DNA of 64,000 nucleotides from an uncultured Flavobacteriales bacterium (GTDB lineage: Bacteria; Bacteroidota; Bacteroidia; Flavobacteriales_D; Sanyastnellaceae). The DNA is taken from assembly GCA_938082505.1 (NCBI GenBank), contig CALLLH010000014.1:1-64000 (forward strand), in the 5' to 3' direction. Position numbers and translations under genes: made by a program. Below are positions 50,756-59,356 of the stretch, piece by piece. Position 1 is the stretch's first letter. Every line of letters starts with the position of its first letter. Below the pieces are notes generated by a model. It was not told the DNA's origin. It searched no databases and saw nothing but the letters and a program-made list of their open reading frames with translations.

Positions 50756-51672
50756 TGGTGACGGGCTGGATGAAGTGGGGCGGCATGGCGGCCTTGGCAG
50801 CGCTGGGTTGGATCGCCTCAGGACTGGGGACGGAGCATTCCTTGGGCGCGGGCCAAACGGCTGCCGTCACGACTCAAGAGGCCCAGCAGGTTCGGCCACC
50901 CCGCATACAACCCGGCCTTGATTTTGCCGGCACCGCATTGCCGATGGAAAGGGTGGGGGTTCGGGAACGCATGGAACGCGAGTTGCTGATCGGCACCTTC
51001 CGTCACAGCAGCACCTTGTTGACCCTCAAGCGCTCAGGTCGGTGGTTTCCGATCATCGAGCCCATCCTGGTCGATTCCGGGATACCGTTGGACTTCAAAT
51101 ACCTCAGCGTCATAGAGTCGGGGTTGGCCAATGCGGTCTCACCGTCGGATGCCCGGGGGTTCTGGCAGTTCATGGCGCCGGCAGCAGAGGAGTTCGGCTT
51201 GCGCGTGGACCGCGATGTGGATGAGCGCTATGATGTGGAAAAGGCGACCCGGGCCGCATGTGCCTATCTCAATGAGGCGCATGACCGCTACGGAGATTGG
51301 ATCTTGGCTGCGGCGAGCTACAACATGGGCATGGCCGGGCTTTCGAGACGAATGGAACAGCAGGGGGGGGCGGCCTACTGGGACCTTCACCTCAACGAGG
51401 AGACGGCACGCTACGTGTACCGGTTGTTTGCGACCAAGCAGGTGATGGAGCAGCCCGAGCTTCACGGGTTCCGTCTGGAGGCTGAAGATTGGTGGTCGCC
51501 TTTGCAGACGCGGGATACCGTCGTCGTGGATGCCATAGACGATTTGGCGGCCCTGGCCACCAGCAAGGGGGTCAGCTACAATGCGCTCAAAACGCTGAAT
51601 CCGTGGTTGAGGTCCGACCGGCTCACGGTCGGGGATGACCAATACTACGTGTTGAAGTTTCCGTTGCGCTGA
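50752..51672 (+). CDS. Lytic transglycosylase with SLT and LysM domains
   Basis: 306 residues. An N-terminal hydrophobic segment (GGMAALAALGWIASGLG) may be a signal anchor. The SLT domain at ~85-225 has the catalytic Glu in FKYLSVIESGLANAVSPSDARGFWQFM and AASYNMGMAGLSRRM. A C-terminal LysM-like module (~260-306; DDLAALATSKGVSYNALKTLNPWL) binds peptidoglycan. It is MltD-like in layout. It overlaps rmlC by 4 nt and its tail overlaps the convergent CoA-transferase gene by 28 nt. Confidence 0.92.
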   Translation: MMVTGWMKWGGMAALAALGWIASGLGTEHSLGAGQTAAVTTQEAQQVRPPRIQPGLDFAGTALPMERVGVRERMERELLIGTFRHSSTLLTLKRSGRWFPIIEPILVDSGIPLDFKYLSVIESGLANAVSPSDARGFWQFMAPAAEEFGLRVDRDVDERYDVEKATRAACAYLNEAHDRYGDWILAAASYNMGMAGLSRRMEQQGGAAYWDLHLNEETARYVYRLFATKQVMEQPELHGFRLEAEDWWSPLQTRDTVVVDAIDDLAALATSKGVSYNALKTLNPWLRSDRLTVGDDQYYVLKFPLR

Positions 51673-52763
51673 ATACGGAAGGCCACCTGGCGCACATGCC
51701 GGACCGTCCTTCCCTCAAGGCTGAACGTGTTGGTCATGGCACGTCCCGTGGTCCCTTCAAGCGCGGTGCCCACCCCCTGTAGACGCCCCAGGGGGACACC
51801 GGATTGCCCTGCATCCCGAACGAGCTGGTCCGCAGAAAGACGCTCAAACGCCGGGGCGAGCAATTCCGCCAAGGCGCTGCGGTTCCTCACCCTTGAGGGG
51901 TTGCCCTGGAAGCGCACGTCCTCCTTCAGTTCAGGGATGTCGAGCAGGACGCAGAGCGCCTCGAACTGGCGGTCATTCCCTACAGAGAGTACCAGGCGTT
52001 GGCCGCATGCACAACGAAAGGATTCACCATAGGGCGCAATTTGTGGGTGCAAGGCGCCCAGTGGAGCAGGTTCTTGGCCATTCACCAGGTATTCGGTCGC
52101 GCGGTTGGCGAGTGCACTCAGGCCAGAGGCGTCAAGCCAGACCTGCAGATGGCTGCCCATTCCGTCGCGTTCCCGCTCCCACAAGGCGAGGAGGGCCGCG
52201 GAACGCATCTGTTGTGCTGCAAGCACATCCATCAGCGCCACCGGCATTCTGAACGGGGCCCGGTCGGGTTCACCATTCATGGCCATGAACCCCGTTTCCG
52301 CCTGCACGACCATGTCGTATCCCGCGCGTTCCGGGTCGTCGAAGAATCCGAGGAGGTGGACATGAACGAGACGCGGGTAACGCGCGGCCAGCGCTGCCGG
52401 CTCCAACCCGAGCTTGGTCAGACTCCCCGGTCTGAAATTCTGAAGGAGGATGTCCGCCCCCTCGAGCAGGCCCTCGAGCTGGGCGCGGTCTTCATCGTCC
52501 GTCAGGTCGAGCAGGCGCACCTCCTTTCGACCATTGGCAGCCACGTAATAGGCGCTCGGCCCCTCGGGGGACTCACCCTCGGTCCGCCATTGGCGCGTCA
52601 CATCGCCCCCTGTTCCGGCATGCTCCACCTTGATGACCTCCGCGCCGAGCTCTGCGAAAAAACTGCCCGCGAGCGGCCCCGCGAGAACGGAAGCCAATTC
52701 GACGACACGCAACCCGCGCATCGGACGGCTTGCGCCCAGCGGACCTTCAGCGACTTGCTCCAT
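51645..52763 (-). CDS. CaiB/BaiF-family CoA-transferase
   Basis: 372 residues. The family III CoA-transferase start (MRGLRVVELASVLAGPLAGSFFAELGAEVIKVEH) is followed by VQAETGFMAMNGEPDRAPFRMPVALMDVLA, where the Asp is in the position of the catalytic carboxylate, and by AEYLVNG-like helices at the C-terminus. It moves CoA between carboxylic acids; the substrate is not apparent. The start at 52763 follows a TAAATTGG box (52775-52768) with a 4-nt spacer; the Met at residue 15 is an alternative. It lies 9 nt downstream of the photolyase stop. Confidence 0.93.
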   Translation of the reverse strand: MEQVAEGPLGASRPMRGLRVVELASVLAGPLAGSFFAELGAEVIKVEHAGTGGDVTRQWRTEGESPEGPSAYYVAANGRKEVRLLDLTDDEDRAQLEGLLEGADILLQNFRPGSLTKLGLEPAALAARYPRLVHVHLLGFFDDPERAGYDMVVQAETGFMAMNGEPDRAPFRMPVALMDVLAAQQMRSAALLALWERERDGMGSHLQVWLDASGLSALANRATEYLVNGQEPAPLGALHPQIAPYGESFRCACGQRLVLSVGNDRQFEALCVLLDIPELKEDVRFQGNPSRVRNRSALAELLAPAFERLSADQLVRDAGQSGVPLGRLQGVGTALEGTTGRAMTNTFSLEGRTVRHVRQVAFRIQRNGNFNT

Positions 52764-52772
52764 GCCGCCAAT

Positions 52773-54113
52773 TTACACCTCCGTCAATGCCGCTTTGTAC
52801 GTGTCGATGGCCCGCTGGCGTGCAAACTTGTGCTCCACGATGGGCGCGACATAATCCGGTGTTCCCCATTCCGGGACCCACCGTTTCACATAATGGCCTT
52901 GGGGATCGAATTTCTTCATCTGGCTTTCGGGGTTGAACACCCTGAAATAAGGTGCGGCGTCACATCCACTCCCTGACGCCCATTGCCACCCACCGACATT
53001 GGACGCGAGTTCGAAGTCGAGCAGCTTCTCGGCGAAATACCGCTCGCCCCAGCGCCAATCCACCAAAAGGTGTTTGCACAGAAAGCTGGCGACCACCATG
53101 CGGACCCGGTTGTGCATGAACCCGGTCTCATTGAGCTCCCGCATTCCGGCATCCACCAGGGGATAGCCCGTGCGGCCGGCACACCAAGCGGCAAATCCGT
53201 CTTCATCCTGGCGCCAGGGAATCCGATCGTACTTGGCCCGGAAGGCATCCTGGGCACTGTGGGGAAAATGATGGAGGATCGCCTGATAGAATTCACGCCA
53301 AATGAGTTCCGTCAACCATTTGTCGCTGTGCTCGAATCCGAAACGGACCAACGAGCGCGTGGAAACGGTCCCGAACCGCAGGTGCAGGCTCATGCGCGTA
53401 GTGCCGATTTGGGAGGGGATGTCCCTTCGTTCCGCATAGGCGGAGACTGTATCTGCATCCAAGGGCCGATCGAAGGCCGCCCAACCCGAAGGTGTACCGC
53501 TCTCGGCATCGAACCCCATGGATTCCAAGGCGGGCAAGGGAACCGCCTCCACTGATGCCCAGCTCCCTTCTGACAAGGGGTCGGAAGGGGCCAAGGGGTC
53601 CTGGTGCGCAGCTTCGAGCACCTTGTGCCACTTCCGGCTGTACGGCGTGAACACCGTGTAGGGCGCGCCATCATCCTTCAGCACCGCTTCAGGGGGAAGG
53701 ATGACATGGTCTTCGTGCAGGTGGAATCCCATGCCAGAGTCCGCACACCACTGCGCGACGCCGGAGTCCCGGCTGACCGAATAAGGCGAATAGTCCCGGT
53801 TGGTATGGATTTCCTTGACCTTGAATCCCTGCCGTTCCAGATCCTTCACCGTGCGTTGTATGACCTCAAGGGGATGCCCGTGATGGGCGAGCATGTGTCC
53901 GCCGGACTCGCGGTAAGCTTGTTGAAGCAACCCTACGTGATGGTGGATGTAACCCACCCGACGGTCCAAAGACTGAAGCCGTTCCAGGATATGGCGGTCA
54001 AAACAGAACAGACCCACCACAGGATGACCGGATGACCGGGCTGCAAAAAGGCCTTTGTTGTCCGCGATGCGGAGGTCTCGGCGGTGCCAGAACAGGGAGA
54101 TGTCAGTCATCAT
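52773..54113 (-). CDS. phr: Cryptochrome/DNA photolyase family protein
   Basis: 446 residues from ATG 54113; ATG 54110 is equally possible. The N-terminal antenna-binding domain opens SLFWHRRDLRIADNKGLFAA. The FAD-binding domain has TRMSLHLRFGTVSTRSLV, LIWREFYQAILHHFP, and NRVRMVVASFLCKHLLVDWRWGERYF in pieces, then GGWQWASGSGCDAAPYFRVFNP. This matches class I CPD photolyases, which repair UV-induced cyclobutane pyrimidine dimers with blue light. Two TGATCAT copies lie upstream. It lies just upstream of the CoA-transferase. Confidence 0.93.
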   Translation of the reverse strand: MMTDISLFWHRRDLRIADNKGLFAARSSGHPVVGLFCFDRHILERLQSLDRRVGYIHHHVGLLQQAYRESGGHMLAHHGHPLEVIQRTVKDLERQGFKVKEIHTNRDYSPYSVSRDSGVAQWCADSGMGFHLHEDHVILPPEAVLKDDGAPYTVFTPYSRKWHKVLEAAHQDPLAPSDPLSEGSWASVEAVPLPALESMGFDAESGTPSGWAAFDRPLDADTVSAYAERRDIPSQIGTTRMSLHLRFGTVSTRSLVRFGFEHSDKWLTELIWREFYQAILHHFPHSAQDAFRAKYDRIPWRQDEDGFAAWCAGRTGYPLVDAGMRELNETGFMHNRVRMVVASFLCKHLLVDWRWGERYFAEKLLDFELASNVGGWQWASGSGCDAAPYFRVFNPESQMKKFDPQGHYVKRWVPEWGTPDYVAPIVEHKFARQRAIDTYKAALTEV

Positions 54114-54173
54114 GGAGGGGCTGCAAAATGAGGCAGCCCGAGGGAACGCCCCGGGCCGCCAGCAAATCAAACG

Positions 54174-54198
54174 TGATCATAAACACCTTACTGATCAT
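54174..54198. repeat. Paired TGATCAT sites upstream of the photolyase gene
   Basis: TGATCAT occurs at 54174-54180 and at 54192-54198, an 18-bp period, 61 nt or more upstream of the photolyase start. The core TGATCA is itself palindromic. The spacing fits two adjacent binding sites on nearly the same DNA face. A role in light-dependent control is only a suggestion. The remainder of 54114-54319 shows no gene. Confidence 0.3.
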
Positions 54199-54319
54199 GA
54201 GTCCCGCGTTTGGGACAAAATGAAGAACACGCCAGAATCAGAAAGGTTCAACCTGGGCATGGGTTGCCTTGAATCCGTCATGTGGATGGCGCTTTACTCG
54301 GGGTGGGCGCTCCCAGTCC

Positions 54320-55243
54320 TCAGTGCAAGGCGGCCTGCAAGGCCTCTTCCAGGGTGGGGTGGGTGAAGGTGAACCCTTCAGCCTCCAACCGCTTGGGAAG
54401 CACGCGATGGGAGGCCAGGAGGGCTTCCGCTGCATGGCCGAAGCGCAACCTGAGTGCCCAGGCCGGAACCGGCGGAAGGAAATGGGGCCTGGACATGACC
54501 GCTGCCAGCGTGCGGCTGAATTCGCGTTGGCTGACAGGGTGTGGCGAAACCGCGTTGTAGGTCCCATTCCAGTTCGCATGCTCAGTGGAATCGGCGATCA
54601 TCGCGATGAGGTCATCCAATTGGATCCAGCTCTGCCATTGGCTTCCAGGGGAAAGGGGAGCGCCCAACCCCATCCTGTAAATGGGCAACAACCGTTCCAG
54701 TACCCCGCCGTGTCGAGAAAGGACGAGCCCAATCCTGAACAGGATATGGCCTCCACCCAACGCCCCGAATTCCCGTGCGGCATCCTCCCAATCCCGGACC
54801 ACTTCCGCGAGGAATCCCGTGCCGCAGCCATCCCCTTCGGTTCTGAGGGCATCGCCCGGAGGATAGCAGCCAATGGCACTGGCTGAAATCACCTTGGGAG
54901 CATGGGCCAGGCGCTTGGCTGCGTCGGTCAACATCTCCAATGCCCGGATTCTGCTGGACCGAATGCGCGCGCGCGATGCTTCGGTCCAACGCTGAGCCAC
55001 GGGCTCTCCGGCAAGGTGCACCACATGGGAAACGCCCACCAGGCACTGTACATCCAGCTGACCGCCCTGGGGATCCCACCGATGTGCCTGCACCCCGATT
55101 CCCGCAACGGATTGGATGCCCTCCGGCCGTCTTGTGAGGATGCGAATCGGACGGTCGGGATGCCTTCTGTACAGCTCGGGAATGAGGGACTTTCCTACAA
55201 GTCCTGTGGCCCCCGTAATCAGAATGGGTTTGGTTTCAGACAA
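54320..55243 (-). CDS. TIGR01777-family NAD(P)-dependent epimerase
   Basis: 307 residues. An N-terminal Rossmann motif (ILITGATGLVGKSLIPELY), the extended-SDR signature YNAVSPHPVSQREFSRTL, and a C-terminal DUF1731 part (LPKRLEAEGFTFTHPTLEEAL) define the TIGR01777/YfcH group. The catalytic substrate is unknown. The start is TTG at 55243, since there is no closer ATG in the right place. It lies divergent from the choice-of-anchor-B gene. Confidence 0.9.
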   Translation of the reverse strand: MSETKPILITGATGLVGKSLIPELYRRHPDRPIRILTRRPEGIQSVAGIGVQAHRWDPQGGQLDVQCLVGVSHVVHLAGEPVAQRWTEASRARIRSSRIRALEMLTDAAKRLAHAPKVISASAIGCYPPGDALRTEGDGCGTGFLAEVVRDWEDAAREFGALGGGHILFRIGLVLSRHGGVLERLLPIYRMGLGAPLSPGSQWQSWIQLDDLIAMIADSTEHANWNGTYNAVSPHPVSQREFSRTLAAVMSRPHFLPPVPAWALRLRFGHAAEALLASHRVLPKRLEAEGFTFTHPTLEEALQAALH

Positions 55244-55387
55244 TGTGTGGTGCTTCGATGGTACAACCGCCTATCTGGTTTGCGGTTCAATTCACTCCTC
55301 CAAAATGAGGACATATGGCTAAATTATATCCTTTAAAGCTATTTTTTAAGCGACGAATGCGTATTTTTATAATACTAGACCAGAACC

Positions 55388-57436
55388 GTGAACCGCAGCG
55401 GATTGCACTTCAACCCCAGGGGGATTTTTACCCTGCTCTGTCTCAACTTGCTCATCGCTCAGGGCTTGATGGGGCAGGGGCATTGCTTGGGTGGTCTTGT
55501 CAATGAGACATGGCCATGCCACAAGGTGGAGCTTTTGTCGCATGTTCCGAATGTCATGACCGGAGAACTGACGGCCAATGACCTGTGGGGTTGGACCGAT
55601 CCTCTCGACGAAAGGGAATATGTGCTGCTCGGAAAGCGCAATGGGACCTGGTTCATCGAGGTGACCAATCCGCATTCACCCCGGGTGGTGGGCAAGCTGC
55701 CCTCCATCGGATTGGCCAACAGCCTCTGGCGCGACATCAAGGTGGTGTCGGATAGAATGGTGGTCGTCAGCGAGGTGGTCAATTCCCGCTTGCAGGTCTT
55801 CGACCTGACCCGCTTGCGCAACCATACGGCGTTGGGACCACCGATTACGTTCTCCACGGATACCGTGATGCAGGGCTTTTCCAAGGCACACAACCTTGCC
55901 GTGGCGCCCGACGAACCCATGGCCTATGTCTGTGGGACGAATGGCAGCGGAGGATTGTTGGCCTTCGATTTCTCGGAGCCTGACACGCCATTCGTGGCCG
56001 GGGCATGGAATGAGGCCTATGTGCACGACGCCCACGTGGTGCGCTATTCAGGACCGGACAGCACATACAGCGACAGGCTCGTTGCAGGGGTGTGTTGCGC
56101 AGCCGACTTCCGATTTCTCGATGTGACGGATATCGATGACATCCAAGAGCTGTCATCCGCGGCGCATCAACCCCATGGTTACATCCACCAGGGGTGGTTC
56201 TCCGAGGATCACCGATTCTTCTTCGTCGGAGATGAAACCGACGAGACGGGAAATCTCGTGGAAGGGACGCACACCTATGTGTGGAATGTGGAGGACCTGG
56301 ACAATCCGGTGCTGCTTGACGGCGTGGACCTCGGGACGGAGGGTACGGATCACAACCTCTACCTGCGGGGCGACATGGTGTTCCAGAGCAACTACTCCGA
56401 TGGGTTCCGCACCCAGCAATTCAATCCCGCCGATTCATCCATCCTGCAGGAGCGGGCCTTTTTCGATACCCAACCGGATCTGGAAGGGCCGGGATTCGCA
56501 GGCAGCTGGAGCAATTATCCCTTTTTCGAATCCGGGACCATCGCGGTCTCGGACCAAAGCAAGGGGCTCTTCCTGTTGAGGACCAACTTCATGTCGGTAT
56601 GGCCGGAATTCCTCGCGGTTTGCCCGACCGATACCATGAGGGTCTTCATTCATGTGGACTCCTGCGTGACGGGGCCATTGGCCGTTCACCTTCCGGAAAA
56701 TGTGGAATGGGCATCACTGGACAGCCTTCCCGGTCCCGGAATCTGGCCATTGGAGTTTGCGGGGTTCGGATGGTCCGACATGCGGGGCATGACCGTTCGC
56801 ATGTCAGGGCAGGGCCTCGTCCATGCGTACCGGATTTTCGTGGATGTGACCGACGAGGCCATGCACTTCCCGGACGCGGATGGGGATGGTTACGGAACCT
56901 TCGCGGGAAGTGTGTCCGGTTGCAGTCCCGGACCGGGTTTCGCTCACGTCGGGGGGGATTGCAATGATGCGGATTCGAACATCCATCCGGGGCTTGTTGA
57001 TCCCTGCGACGGATTGGACAACGATTGCGACCAGAGCTTCGACGAGGATGGCATCTCCATTCCTTTCTACCTCGACCTTGACGGTGATGGCAATCCGGGG
57101 CCGACTGAATATTCATCCTGCATTCCCCCGCCCTATGCCTCGCTGGATCCGGGGACGGATTGCAACGACCTCGATGCGACCATGTATCCCGGGGCGCCGC
57201 CTACCCTCGCTGGAGTGGACAATGACTGCAACGGATACGTCCTGGGACTCGAACAGGTCGGAGGAGGATGTCCCGGTGATCTGAACGGCGACGATCTGGT
57301 CACCATACAGGACCTGCTGGAATTCCTGAACCACTTCGGGGATTTCGGATTTCTGGAGGCCGATCTGAATTTCGACCAGCACGTGGGCGTGGCCGACCTG
57401 CTCCTCATTCTGGGACTCCTCGGCAATTCCTGCTGA
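55388..57436 (+). CDS. Choice-of-anchor-B secreted protein with dockerin-like end
   Basis: 682 residues from GTG 55388. A signal peptide (GIFTLLCLNLLIAQGLMGQG) precedes a beta-propeller-like body with LVIVD-type repeats (WFIEVTNPHSPRVVGKLPS; LLAFDFSEPDTPFVAGAW; AYVHDAHVV) typical of choice-of-anchor-B proteins. Residues ~495-610 contain two MopE-like metal-binding motifs (GGDCNDADSNIHPG; PCDGLDNDCDQSFDEDG). The C-terminus (CPGDLNGDDLVTIQDLLEFL to LLGNSC) is dockerin-like, ending in Cys, and no T9SS type A domain is seen. The 55244-55387 upstream stretch is AT-rich. Likely a surface-displayed protein. Confidence 0.88.
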   Translation: MNRSGLHFNPRGIFTLLCLNLLIAQGLMGQGHCLGGLVNETWPCHKVELLSHVPNVMTGELTANDLWGWTDPLDEREYVLLGKRNGTWFIEVTNPHSPRVVGKLPSIGLANSLWRDIKVVSDRMVVVSEVVNSRLQVFDLTRLRNHTALGPPITFSTDTVMQGFSKAHNLAVAPDEPMAYVCGTNGSGGLLAFDFSEPDTPFVAGAWNEAYVHDAHVVRYSGPDSTYSDRLVAGVCCAADFRFLDVTDIDDIQELSSAAHQPHGYIHQGWFSEDHRFFFVGDETDETGNLVEGTHTYVWNVEDLDNPVLLDGVDLGTEGTDHNLYLRGDMVFQSNYSDGFRTQQFNPADSSILQERAFFDTQPDLEGPGFAGSWSNYPFFESGTIAVSDQSKGLFLLRTNFMSVWPEFLAVCPTDTMRVFIHVDSCVTGPLAVHLPENVEWASLDSLPGPGIWPLEFAGFGWSDMRGMTVRMSGQGLVHAYRIFVDVTDEAMHFPDADGDGYGTFAGSVSGCSPGPGFAHVGGDCNDADSNIHPGLVDPCDGLDNDCDQSFDEDGISIPFYLDLDGDGNPGPTEYSSCIPPPYASLDPGTDCNDLDATMYPGAPPTLAGVDNDCNGYVLGLEQVGGGCPGDLNGDDLVTIQDLLEFLNHFGDFGFLEADLNFDQHVGVADLLLILGLLGNSC

Positions 57437-57448
57437 GGATCGACAGGC

Positions 57449-59344
57449 TCATGCCGCCTCTTCCGAGGGCGGCTGTTGCGTTCGGTTCAGTTCCGCATAC
57501 AACCCCGCTGCTTCCATGAGCGTGGCGTGCGTGCCACGTTCTACGACCCGGCCTTCATCCAGCACGAGAATGAGGTCGGCATCCCTGACGGTGGTGACCC
57601 TGTGGGACACGATGATCGCCGTTCGCCCCTTCATGATGCGCTTGAGGTTGCCCAGGATGACGGCCTCAGTCTCGGTATCCACGGCACTCAGACAATCGTC
57701 GAAAATGAGGATGCGGGGTTTGCGCAGGATGGCCCGGGCGATGGAAACCCGTTGTTTTTGTCCGCCGCTGAGGTTGACGCCCCGCTCTCCGAGCAGGGTC
57801 TCGTAACCCTTCGGGAAATCAGCGATGTTGTCGTGTACGTCGGCATCCCGGGCCGCCTGCTCGATGGCTTCCCTGGATGCGGTATCCACCCCGAATGCGA
57901 TGTTCTCGGCTATGGTGTCGGAAAAAAGGAACACATCCTGGGGCACATAGCCGATGGCCTCCCTGAGGCTCGAAAGGTGCACATCCTGAATGGGGATGCC
58001 ATCGATTTCAATGCTGCCTTCGGAAACGTCGTAGAGCCGTGCCACAAGCTGCGCCAGGGTGCTCTTGCCGCTGCCGGTCCTGCCGATGACCGCCAAGGTC
58101 TGGCCGGGTTGCAGGTCAAAGTCCACCCCGCTCAAGGCCCGGATGCCGGAATCCGGGTAATCAAGCCCTACACCTTTGAAGGTGATGCGCCCCTGGATGG
58201 GGTGCGGAGCGGATGCCCGATTGGCGATTTCCGGTTCCACATCGAGAAATGCGTTGATGCGGGCTTGGCTGGCCGCTGCCTTCTGGACCAATGAGGTCAC
58301 CCATCCGACGGAGGCGAAGGGCCAGGTGAGGAGGTTCACGTAGAACACGAATTGGAAGATGTGGCCCAATTGCAGTGCACCGGAGAACACCCGCAAGCCG
58401 CCGACATAGATGGTCAGGATGGTACTGAGTCCAACCAGCATCACGATGATGGGCATGAACATCGCGTCCACCTTGACCAGGTCCAGGGTCCGGAATTTGT
58501 ATTCGTCGGCAGCCATCCTGAACCGTTCGAAAGCGCGCTGCTCACGGCGGTGGGCCGCAAGAACGCGGATGCCGGCGAAATCCTGCTGGACCTTGGCGCT
58601 CAACAAGCTCTGCTGGGATTGCACCGCGTCACTCTTGCGGTGGATGCGGGAGCTCACCTTGTACACCCCATAGCTCATGAAGGGAAGCGGCGCCAAAGAC
58701 CACAGGGTCAGGATCGGATCGATGCGGAGCATCACCCCGACCGTCAGGAGCATCATGGTCACCAGGGTCAGGCCGTACATGACGGCGGGCCCCAGGTACA
58801 TGCGCACCTTGGAGACGTCTTCCGAAATCCGGTTCATGAGATCACCGGTCGCGTTCTGCTTGTAGAAGGAGACGGGCAGGCGCTGGTATTGGTCGTAGAT
58901 CGACTGCTTGAGGTCATACTCGATGAAGCGGCTCATCACGATGATCGTCTGCCGGGTCATGAAGGAAAACACCCCCTTGAGCAGATAGGTCAACATGTAC
59001 AGCAGGGCCTGCAGGCCGGCGATGAACGCCACGAACCGGATCAGCGCCTCCCGCGAATCCGGCGCGGGGGTATCGCCCAGGTGAAAACCGGTCATGCGCC
59101 CGATGAAGGCCAGGGAGGGAGGAGTCTCCAGGGCCGAGCCATCGAAAACTTCGGCCGGATCGGCACCCTCATCCAACGGGGAAAGAAAGCGGGTGTAGGC
59201 CTCTTGGAGGACATTGATGCCCTCGCCGATGACGACCGGAGCAAATACCGAGAAGGCATTGGTCAGAAAGACAAACAGAATCCCCAAGGCGAGCCTCCCG
59301 CGGTACTTCCAGAAAAACGGATTCAGTGCCGCAAGTGCTCCCAT
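57449..59344 (-). CDS. ABC-type multidrug/lipid exporter, fused permease-ATPase
   Basis: 631 residues. The transmembrane domain (~1-350; six helices, e.g. RLALGILFVFLTNAFSVFAPVVIGEG) is followed by an ABC domain with Walker A (VIGRTGSGKSTLAQL), Q-loop (GYVPQDVFLF), signature LSGGQKQRVSIARAIL and Walker B ILIFDDCLSAVD, where the usual catalytic Glu is Asp. This belongs to the MsbA/MdlB-like half-exporters. The Asp suggests slow or partner-dependent hydrolysis. A TAACTTCG box (59356-59349) ends 4 nt upstream and overlaps the TonB receptor stop. The substrate is unknown. Confidence 0.92.
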   Translation of the reverse strand: MGALAALNPFFWKYRGRLALGILFVFLTNAFSVFAPVVIGEGINVLQEAYTRFLSPLDEGADPAEVFDGSALETPPSLAFIGRMTGFHLGDTPAPDSREALIRFVAFIAGLQALLYMLTYLLKGVFSFMTRQTIIVMSRFIEYDLKQSIYDQYQRLPVSFYKQNATGDLMNRISEDVSKVRMYLGPAVMYGLTLVTMMLLTVGVMLRIDPILTLWSLAPLPFMSYGVYKVSSRIHRKSDAVQSQQSLLSAKVQQDFAGIRVLAAHRREQRAFERFRMAADEYKFRTLDLVKVDAMFMPIIVMLVGLSTILTIYVGGLRVFSGALQLGHIFQFVFYVNLLTWPFASVGWVTSLVQKAAASQARINAFLDVEPEIANRASAPHPIQGRITFKGVGLDYPDSGIRALSGVDFDLQPGQTLAVIGRTGSGKSTLAQLVARLYDVSEGSIEIDGIPIQDVHLSSLREAIGYVPQDVFLFSDTIAENIAFGVDTASREAIEQAARDADVHDNIADFPKGYETLLGERGVNLSGGQKQRVSIARAILRKPRILIFDDCLSAVDTETEAVILGNLKRIMKGRTAIIVSHRVTTVRDADLILVLDEGRVVERGTHATLMEAAGLYAELNRTQQPPSEEAA

Positions 59345-59348
59345 GCAG

Positions 59349-59356
59349 CGAAGTTA
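59349..59356 (-). promoter_or_regulatory. -7-like box (TAACTTCG) of the ABC exporter gene
   Basis: Minus-strand TAACTTCG (TAnnTTYG) ends 4 nt before ATG 59344, inside the last codon region of the TonB receptor. Confidence 0.45.

Noticed and set aside
55315-55506. 63-codon ORF (MAKLYPLKLFFKRR...) upstream of the anchor-B gene
   Set aside because: Its N-terminus comes from AT-rich non-coding DNA and its remainder is a shadow of the anchor-B gene.
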